In this document: one piece after another, positions 7,255-12,103 of the stretch
Layout: each line of letters starts with the position of its first letter
Position numbering within the stretch: the first letter of the stretch is position 1
Assembly: GCA_937897625.1 (NCBI GenBank)
Contig: CALCNZ010000038.1
Coordinates: 1 to 12,103 of the forward strand
Origin: an uncultured Flavobacteriales bacterium
GTDB lineage: Bacteria > Bacteroidota > Bacteroidia > Flavobacteriales_D > Sanyastnellaceae
Reading direction: 5' to 3'
DNA: 12,103 nt
Program-made: the position numbers and the translations under genes
Notes under the pieces: generated by a model
The model's input: the letters and a program-made list of their open reading frames with translations, nothing else
Databases searched by the model: none
What the model was told of the DNA's origin: nothing

Positions 7255-7778
7255 TGAAATACGCCTACCTCGTTTTTGCCTTCGCGGCTATACTCATGAG
7301 CTGCGACAGTTGTTCGCAAGACAAAAAGACTGTGCAACAAATGACGCAAGCGCAAATAGATTCCATGCTCATTGCGCAGAATAGAAATTTTCACGCACAA
7401 GAGAAAGAGCGTATTCAAAAATTTGTTGCCGACAAACAATGGCCTACAACCATTACAGGAACAGGCATTCACTATTGGATCTATGAACAAGGTTCTGGTG
7501 AAACCGTGAAGTCAGAGCAAATTGCTTTGGTTGAATACGAAGTGTCTTTGCTAGACGGAACCGTAGTTTACAAAAGTAAACCCGGAGAAAAAGTTCCGGT
7601 GAAAATTGGACACGACAATGTGGAAAGCGGATTACACGAGGCCATGTTGCTCTTGAAAAAAGGCGACCGCGCGAAATTCGTCCTTCCTTCTTATCGCGCT
7701 TTTGGTTTAACAGGCGAAGGGAAAATTCCCATGAACGCCGCTGTAGTCTATGATATTCATTTGGTTGAAATTCAGTAA
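7254..7778 (+). CDS. FKBP-type peptidyl-prolyl isomerase lipoprotein, GldI-like
   Basis: A 174-residue lipoprotein. The signal (residues 2-16) ends in a lipobox AILMSC with lipidated C17. A helical, polar linker (25-62, with QNRNF and QEKERIQKF) precedes GIHYWIYEQGSGE and then an FKBP domain (about 84-174): VEYEVSLLDGTVVY, VESGLHEAMLLLKKGDRAKFVLPS, YRAFGLTG and KIPMNAAVVYDIHLVEI. The tryptophan of the classical FKBP active site (VIxGW) is replaced by leucine in VESGL, so prolyl isomerase activity may be altered. The lipoprotein-linker-FKBP order and the RN/EE-I/Y-W-Y pattern resemble GldI, a gliding-motility isomerase of Flavobacterium, but other FKBP lipoproteins share this layout, so I leave the symbol blank. 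It starts inside the nrnA stop (TAATG) and is followed 2 bp later by the DUF1295 gene. Confidence 0.87.
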   Translation: MKYAYLVFAFAAILMSCDSCSQDKKTVQQMTQAQIDSMLIAQNRNFHAQEKERIQKFVADKQWPTTITGTGIHYWIYEQGSGETVKSEQIALVEYEVSLLDGTVVYKSKPGEKVPVKIGHDNVESGLHEAMLLLKKGDRAKFVLPSYRAFGLTGEGKIPMNAAVVYDIHLVEIQ

Positions 7779-7780
7779 AT

Positions 7781-8698
7781 ATGATTAAAACTATCCTTCT
7801 CTTAATTCTTGCTTTGGTTGGCCTTCCGCTGGTGGCCTATTATCTAGATCCAAGCTTAACCGAAATGCAATGGCATTTGATTAAAGTTGGCGGAGGTTCT
7901 GCTTTGGTAGTTGCAACCTTGTGTTTTGTGTTAGCAGAATTAACAGGCAATTGCAGTCAGGTCGATAAAATTTGGAGCGTGGTTCCAATCATTTACGTTT
8001 GGGAATACGCGCACCTCACAAACTACCATCCGCGTTTTGTTTTAATGGCAGTCCTGGTAACCCTGTGGGGCGCTCGATTGACGTATAACTTTTCAAGAAG
8101 AGGCGCTTATTCATGGAAGTTTTGGAGTGGGGAAGAGGATTACCGTTGGGAAGTGCTTCGCAAAATGCCAATGTTTAATTCGAAGTGGAAATGGAGATTG
8201 TTCAATTTGTTCTTCATTTCATTTTATCAAAATATTCTTATTTGGTTAATCACCGTTCCGGCCATCTATGCGCACAAAAGTGCGATAGCTCCTCTAGGTA
8301 CTTCGGACTATATTATTGCAGGCTTTTTACTTTTCTTTTTAATTGTTGAAACTACTGCCGATCAGCAGCAATGGAATTTTCAGAATGAAAAGCATAGACG
8401 AATTAAAGCCGGAAATAACAACGAACTGCCATACTCAAGAGGCTTTGTGCACACTGGTCTTTGGAAGTTGATGCGCCATCCGAACTATGCTTGTGAGCAA
8501 GCCATTTGGATTACCTTCTTTTTCTTCAGTGGAAGTGGAAGCGGCAATTGGTTGAATGGAAGTTTAGTTGGCGCAATTCTTTTGGTCTTGTTGTTTCAAG
8601 GAAGCGCAGACTTCAGCGAGGGTATTTCAAATACGAAATACGCAACCTACAAAGACTACATCAAAAGCACACCGCGATTCTTTCCGAAGTTTTGGTAA
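7781..8698 (+). CDS. DUF1295 integral membrane protein (steroid 5-alpha-reductase / ICMT-like fold)
   Basis: A 305-residue inner-membrane protein with about seven hydrophobic segments (roughly 3-22, 38-55, 65-76, 86-100, 140-163, 176-194, 240-275). Hallmarks of DUF1295 are VDKIWSVVPIIYVWEY (61-76), WGARLTYNFSRRGAYS (96-111), ETTADQQQW (190-198), GLWKLMRHPNY (226-236) with E239, and the tail KDYIKSTPRFFPKF. The RHPNY region resembles the cofactor-binding part of isoprenylcysteine methyltransferases and sterol reductases, which suggests an NADPH- or SAM-dependent lipid enzyme, but no substrate is established. It is the last gene of the nrnA operon. Its TAA at 8696-8698 directly abuts the stop of the convergent aldehyde dehydrogenase gene. 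Confidence 0.88.
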   Translation: MIKTILLLILALVGLPLVAYYLDPSLTEMQWHLIKVGGGSALVVATLCFVLAELTGNCSQVDKIWSVVPIIYVWEYAHLTNYHPRFVLMAVLVTLWGARLTYNFSRRGAYSWKFWSGEEDYRWEVLRKMPMFNSKWKWRLFNLFFISFYQNILIWLITVPAIYAHKSAIAPLGTSDYIIAGFLLFFLIVETTADQQQWNFQNEKHRRIKAGNNNELPYSRGFVHTGLWKLMRHPNYACEQAIWITFFFFSGSGSGNWLNGSLVGAILLVLLFQGSADFSEGISNTKYATYKDYIKSTPRFFPKFW

Positions 8699-10093
8699 TT
8701 ACATAAACCTTCTTAAAATCTTCGCCAACCATTCTTTCCCTTTATAGGGTGGGTAAATAAATGAAGTTGAATTGAAGATTCGGCTAACATGCACTTCAGA
8801 TTTCAAGTGACAAAACTCAAGGAATCCGTGGTAGCCGTGTGAGTATCCCATTCCTGAAAAATTAGCTCCGCCAAAGGGCATGCGCACATCGCTGATGTGC
8901 AAGAACACATCGTTTATGGTTACTCCGCCTGACCACGTATTTCTTGTGATGAATTTGCGTTCACTTCTGCTGTGAGAAAATACATACAGCGCCAAAGGCT
9001 TGTCTTTGCTGCGAATAAAGTCTACTGCTTCTTCAACGGTTTCGTATTCGAAGAGCGGAAGAATGGGCCCGAAGATTTCTTCTTTCGAAACTTTCGTTTC
9101 TTCCGAGACGTTGCCAACCACCGATAAACCGAATAAACGTTCGGTTGGCTTATGCGAGCCTTCGAAGAGAATTGTTCCACCGGTGTTTCGAACTTCCTCA
9201 ACCAGAGAAGAGAGGCGAGCGTAATGTTTTTCCGAAACAATACACACCACCTCGTCTGAATTCAATGTTCCGTCTACTGTGTACTTCGAATGATAATGTG
9301 TTTTTAAATGTTCGGTAAATTCCTTTGACTTTCCTTTCGGAAGTAAAACGTAATCCGGAGCTATGCACGTTTGTCCAGCATTGGTATATTTTCCCCAAAG
9401 AATTTTCTTTGCAGCGTCTTCTAAGTTGTAATCTTTTCCAATAACCACAGGAGATTTTCCTCCAAGCTCTAAGGTAACGCTTGTCAAATTTTTCGCTGCT
9501 GCCGCCATAACAAGTTTTCCAACTGCGGGAGAGCCAGTAAAGAATATGTGGTTGAAGGGAAGTTCGGTCAATTGCGCAGCAACCGCGCCATCTCCAAGAA
9601 CAACAACAACTTCTTTCGGAAGGAAAGTGTCTTCTACAAATTCCTTCAATGCGTTGCTAACTGTTGGAGTAAATTCGGAAGGCTTTACAACGGCTGTATT
9701 TCCGGCCGCTAGACAAGAAATAAGCGGAGTAAGGGTTAGCTGAACAGGATAATTCCAAGGCGAAAGAATAAGGCAAACGCCTTTCGATTCGACGTGAATT
9801 TTGTTGGAAGCAAGCGGATTGGCGAGATTCACGCCGGGGTAACTAATGCGCATCCATTCGTGAAGTTCTTTTCTGACTGCTTTCAATTCAGCGAAGATTA
9901 AAGAGAATTCCATAATGGAAGATTCGAAGGCATGCTTATTCAAGTCTTTTTTCAAAGCGAGCGTTAGCGCTGGCTCGTGCTTGAGCAATCCTTTTTCAAA
10001 ACGGTTAAGTAGCTCAACACGTTCTGAAACAGAACTGTTTTTAAAGAGGAGTGCGTGCTTTTTTTGCAGCTCGAAAATTTCCATGTTCAACAT
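8699..10093 (-). CDS. NAD(P)-dependent aldehyde dehydrogenase, class 3 type
   Basis: Oxidises aldehydes to carboxylic acids. Catalytic residues are all present: N114 in SPWNYPVQL, general base E209 in LELGGKSP, and nucleophile C243 in NAGQTCIAPDY. The cofactor site shows VVKPSE (135-140) and FFTGSPAVGK (184-193), and EEIFGPILP (338-346) is conserved. The N-terminus begins directly with the helical domain and lacks the long extension of class 1/2 enzymes; with 464 residues and a C-terminal FSGMGYSHGYHGFLEFCHLK segment, it fits the class 3 (ALDH3) group, whose members often act on fatty or aromatic aldehydes. The C-terminus ends with a basic, hydrophobic segment. It is the last gene of the comB operon, 10 bp after the phospholipase-like gene. 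A second ATG three codons in (10084) is also possible as start. The physiological aldehyde is unknown. Confidence 0.93.
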   Translation of the reverse strand: MLNMEIFELQKKHALLFKNSSVSERVELLNRFEKGLLKHEPALTLALKKDLNKHAFESSIMEFSLIFAELKAVRKELHEWMRISYPGVNLANPLASNKIHVESKGVCLILSPWNYPVQLTLTPLISCLAAGNTAVVKPSEFTPTVSNALKEFVEDTFLPKEVVVVLGDGAVAAQLTELPFNHIFFTGSPAVGKLVMAAAAKNLTSVTLELGGKSPVVIGKDYNLEDAAKKILWGKYTNAGQTCIAPDYVLLPKGKSKEFTEHLKTHYHSKYTVDGTLNSDEVVCIVSEKHYARLSSLVEEVRNTGGTILFEGSHKPTERLFGLSVVGNVSEETKVSKEEIFGPILPLFEYETVEEAVDFIRSKDKPLALYVFSHSRSERKFITRNTWSGGVTINDVFLHISDVRMPFGGANFSGMGYSHGYHGFLEFCHLKSEVHVSRIFNSTSFIYPPYKGKEWLAKILRRFM

Positions 10094-10103
10094 AATCTTG
10101 TGT

Positions 10104-11084
10104 CTATTCGTGTTCGCGAATGTTTTTCGTTTCGTGCTCTGTGGGTTCGTCGATAGACTCTTCTTCCTTGATATACCAATCTTTCAGAATTGGTTGTCCG
10201 GCGTCTGACCAAGCGCTTAACCACAAGCTTCCTAATGAATAAACAGCGGAACGCATTCTTCGTTCAATTTGTCCGTTTAAAAGTGCGCTATACGCTTCAG
10301 AGAACTCTTTTGAATACGTCCGCACTTCAATGTTGTTGCGCATTTCGTAAGCGTATTTTTTGTCGGAAGGGAATCGCTCGGTCAATTGCGATTCAAACTT
10401 CAAAACAGAATCTACACAGGCGTAACTCTCTTTCAGTCTTTCCCAGATGAAGTGTTGCGGAGCTGAAATGTATTCGGCTTGCCCCACGAAGAAATCGTAT
10501 TGAGGAAATTGAATTTCGGGAATTCGACTTTCCCAAAATCCGTGTATGCCTTTTTGATTGGTTTTTTGTCCGTTGTAGTTCGAAGTGGAATGAAGCGGGA
10601 CGTGCACATCGCCCACGTAATGCCCCATTTCAGCGGAAAGCCGAAGGACTTTGTTTACGTCCTTTTCTTCAAAAGCTTTCACCAATTTTGAATAAACGAA
10701 ATATAAATTCCAAGGAACAATGCCATGCGCACGCAGGCTGTCTTCTCCGTATTTCGCAACAGCATCGTTCCATCGTTCGGGTAAATTTTCGAACGGAGAA
10801 GATTCTGGGGTAGTCACGTAGCGATCTACATCTAAAAAATGACATTCCGCTTCACCCTTCACACTGTATCTTCTTTTATCGGGATCTACACTGTGATCTA
10901 TTAAATAGTTCATGTTGTATTTGTAGAATCCGAAAAGTTCAGGTGGCAAGGTGTATATGGCCAGCTCATTTATTTTCTTGTGTCCGAAGAATCCCCAATC
11001 TAAACAGATTGGCGGTTCCGGTTCTTTCGAAAAAACGAATAAGGGAAAACAAAGTGCTAAAAAGATTAGGGTCTTTGTTTTCAT
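10104..11084 (-). CDS. Secreted zinc-dependent phospholipase C / S1-P1 nuclease-like protein
   Basis: A 326-residue predicted hydrolase of the fold shared by bacterial zinc phospholipase C and S1/P1 nucleases, using three zinc ions to cleave phosphodiesters. Residues 1-19 form a signal peptide (LIFLALCFPLFVFS). Metal ligands can be matched in order: W30, H35, D67 (HSVDPDKRR), H82 (ECHFLDVD), H155 and D159 and H165 (GHYVGDVHVPLH), H181 and E185 (GIHGFWE). The spacings W+5, 15 residues from D67 to H82, and H-4-D-6-H equal those of P1 nuclease. The N-terminal tryptophan that normally begins the mature enzyme is here about 10 residues after the likely signal cleavage site. The C-terminus (about 301-326) is a charged, low-complexity tail. 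It lies between comB and the aldehyde dehydrogenase with 10-bp gaps, suggesting one transcript. I cannot tell lipid from nucleic-acid substrate. Confidence 0.82.
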   Translation of the reverse strand: MKTKTLIFLALCFPLFVFSKEPEPPICLDWGFFGHKKINELAIYTLPPELFGFYKYNMNYLIDHSVDPDKRRYSVKGEAECHFLDVDRYVTTPESSPFENLPERWNDAVAKYGEDSLRAHGIVPWNLYFVYSKLVKAFEEKDVNKVLRLSAEMGHYVGDVHVPLHSTSNYNGQKTNQKGIHGFWESRIPEIQFPQYDFFVGQAEYISAPQHFIWERLKESYACVDSVLKFESQLTERFPSDKKYAYEMRNNIEVRTYSKEFSEAYSALLNGQIERRMRSAVYSLGSLWLSAWSDAGQPILKDWYIKEEESIDEPTEHETKNIREHE

Positions 11085-11094
11085 GTGGAAGGAA

Positions 11095-11838
11095 TTACGC
11101 GTTATCGAGTTCCAACTTCACCAACTTCCCATCGCGAAGAATTGGAATGCATGGCACTGTGTCTAGCGTAAGGCAATACTTCACATCTTTTTGAATTTTC
11201 AATTTCATTAAGCGTTTGCGGTGTGAACTTGCGCGAAGGAAACTGTAGAAATTGTCGCGAGCCGAACGGTATAAAAATTTAGCCGAGATGGTGCTGTCTT
11301 CGTTCGACACGAATTTGCGGGTTTCTAGAAGAATGTCAGCAATGGCTCCCGCGCAGATAGTATCTTCCAGATTCATTTTTTCCTTCCAACCCGAGGCAAG
11401 AATAAGCACATTTTTATTCTGTTCAATGAGCCAATTGCTGAGGTAAGTGAGGTTGTTCAAACAACCAATAACAACCGTGCTTTTTTCTTTGGCTACTTCA
11501 ATGGCGTTTGTTCCATTTGTTGTGGTTAAGACAACTGTTTTTCCCACTAAATCTGGATTCATGAAGGCATAAGGAGAATTTCCAAAGTCGAAACCTTCCA
11601 CTACTTGTCCGTCTCTTTCGGCAGCAGTAATGTATCCTTTCGATTTGTAGTCGACGGCTTTTTCAACCGAATTAATAGGAATGATTTCTTTTATCCCACA
11701 GTGAAGCCCTGTGGTAATGGCGCTTGTAGTGCGCAGCACATCTATAACAACCACAATATCGAATCCGCTGTTGTATAGCGGGAAGTGACTAGGGGCATAA
11801 CAAACTTCTACAATCTTTCTTTCACTAAGTGCTGGCAT
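11095..11838 (-). CDS. comB: 2-phosphosulfolactate phosphatase family protein (ComB)
   Basis: A 247-residue member of the ComB family, which in methanogens hydrolyses 2-phospho-3-sulfolactate to sulfolactate in coenzyme M synthesis, using magnesium. Conserved motifs are VVIDVLRTTSAI (30-41), ERDG (74-77), GFDFGNSP (82-89), TTTNGT (105-110), GCLNN (125-129), and ILASGWKEKMNLEDT (146-160). The length fits the family. No other coenzyme M gene is present and Bacteroidota are not known to make coenzyme M, so the true substrate here is unknown. It begins a three-gene minus-strand operon and is divergent to the rluF-like gene across 93 bp. No perfect TAnnTTTG box is seen upstream; TAATTTTA at 11865-11858 on the minus strand is one mismatch away. 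The family assignment is strong, the function in this organism is not. Confidence 0.88.
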   Translation of the reverse strand: MPALSERKIVEVCYAPSHFPLYNSGFDIVVVIDVLRTTSAITTGLHCGIKEIIPINSVEKAVDYKSKGYITAAERDGQVVEGFDFGNSPYAFMNPDLVGKTVVLTTTNGTNAIEVAKEKSTVVIGCLNNLTYLSNWLIEQNKNVLILASGWKEKMNLEDTICAGAIADILLETRKFVSNEDSTISAKFLYRSARDNFYSFLRASSHRKRLMKLKIQKDVKYCLTLDTVPCIPILRDGKLVKLELDNA

Positions 11839-11931
11839 AGGTTTTTTAATAAGAGTCTAAAATTAAGAAAAGAAAAGGAAAGCGGCGAATTTGTTTATGC
11901 CATAACTAACTTCGCAATCTAATCTGAACCC
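11839..11931. promoter_or_regulatory. Divergent intergenic region between comB and the rluF-like gene
   Basis: This 93-bp gap is the longest non-coding stretch in the window and must hold the 5' signals of both genes. It is A/T-rich near comB. Near-matches to TAnnTTTG are TAACTTCG on the plus strand (11907-11914, one mismatch, 17 nt before the rluF ATG) and TAATTTTA on the minus strand (11865-11858, one mismatch). I see no strong hairpin, operator repeat or riboswitch. Confidence 0.4.
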
Positions 11932-12103
11932 ATGCGTGTAAACAAATTCATAAGCGAATCAGGACTTTGTAGCCGAAGAGAAGCCGACAAGTTTATTGAG
12001 CGCGGTCTAGTGACTATTAATGGAAAGAAGGTCGGACTAGGAGCAGAAGTGGGTCCGAGAGATGTTGTGAAAGTGAATGGTCGCGGTCTAAATAGAGAAG
12101 AGA
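11932..12103 (+). CDS. rluF: Pseudouridine synthase, RluF-like (5' part, cut by window end)
   Basis: Only the first 57 codons are present. They encode an S4 RNA-binding domain beginning MRVNKFISESGLCSRREAD, continuing with FIERGLVTINGKKV, LGAEVGPRD and VVKVNGR. This is the typical N-terminus of RsuA/RluB/E/F-type enzymes, which convert uridine to pseudouridine in ribosomal RNA; the short MRxNKFISESGxCSRREAD start is most like RluF (23S rRNA U2604). The catalytic domain with its aspartate is beyond the window, so RluB or RsuA cannot be excluded. No Shine-Dalgarno sequence is visible. It is divergent to comB. Confidence 0.8.
   Translation, partial: MRVNKFISESGLCSRREADKFIERGLVTINGKKVGLGAEVGPRDVVKVNGRGLNREE

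Noticed and set aside
8529..8556. Short GGAAGTGGAAGCGG repeat as a tandem repeat element
   Set aside because: It encodes a brief SGSGSG loop between membrane segments of the DUF1295 protein; only about three units long.
1..12103. Frequent TTCGAA and TCGA words across the window as a possible uptake or recognition signal
   Set aside because: They occur mainly inside coding sequence, often as in-frame TTC-GAA or TCG-containing codons, which codon preference explains.
1..12103. Defence island, CRISPR, prophage or mobile element
   Set aside because: All substantial frames are accounted for by housekeeping or envelope genes; no direct-repeat array, transposase, integrase or tRNA attachment site is visible.

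Overview
This window looks like a gene-dense stretch of chromosome from a member of the Bacteroidota, most likely the Flavobacteriales or a near relative. The evidence is a TonB-dependent receptor with an N-terminal carboxypeptidase-like domain, two lipoproteins resembling the gliding-motility proteins GldH and GldI, a DUF6702 protein, A/T-rich start regions without Shine-Dalgarno sequences, and Bacteroidota-type TAnnTTTG promoter boxes. I see no insertion sequence, phage gene, tRNA, rRNA, CRISPR array or defence system. The longest gene-free interval is 93 bp.

Layout. (1) Positions 41-4191, plus strand: TonB-dependent outer-membrane receptor, GldH-like lipoprotein, and mtaB (tRNA ms2t6A methylthiotransferase). 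gldH has its own promoter box overlapping the receptor stop codon, and mtaB overlaps gldH by ATGA. (2) Positions 6182-4181, minus strand: a tightly coupled operon of a DUF6702 secreted protein, nth (endonuclease III) and an uncharacterised ATP-grasp-like protein. Its end overlaps the end of mtaB by 11 bp. (3) Positions 6229-8698, plus strand: nrnA (DHH/DHHA1 oligoribonuclease/pAp phosphatase), a GldI-like FKBP prolyl isomerase lipoprotein, and a DUF1295 membrane protein. (4) Positions 11838-8699, minus strand: comB (2-phosphosulfolactate phosphatase family), a secreted zinc phospholipase C / S1-P1-like protein, and a class-3-type aldehyde dehydrogenase. This operon abuts the DUF1295 gene with no gap. 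(5) Position 11932 to the window end, plus strand: the first 57 codons of a pseudouridine synthase with an S4 domain (RluF-like).

Most of the content is housekeeping (RNA modification and turnover, DNA repair) combined with envelope functions (nutrient uptake, lipoproteins, secreted enzymes). I do not see a wholly new multi-gene system. The points most worth a second look are: two genes whose -7 promoter box lies 4 nt from the ATG, implying leaderless mRNAs; an endonuclease III that has lost all four iron-sulfur cysteines; an ATP-grasp-like protein of unknown function in a DNA-repair operon; a phospholipase/nuclease-like enzyme whose metal-binding tryptophan is not at the predicted mature N-terminus; and a comB homologue with no visible coenzyme M pathway.
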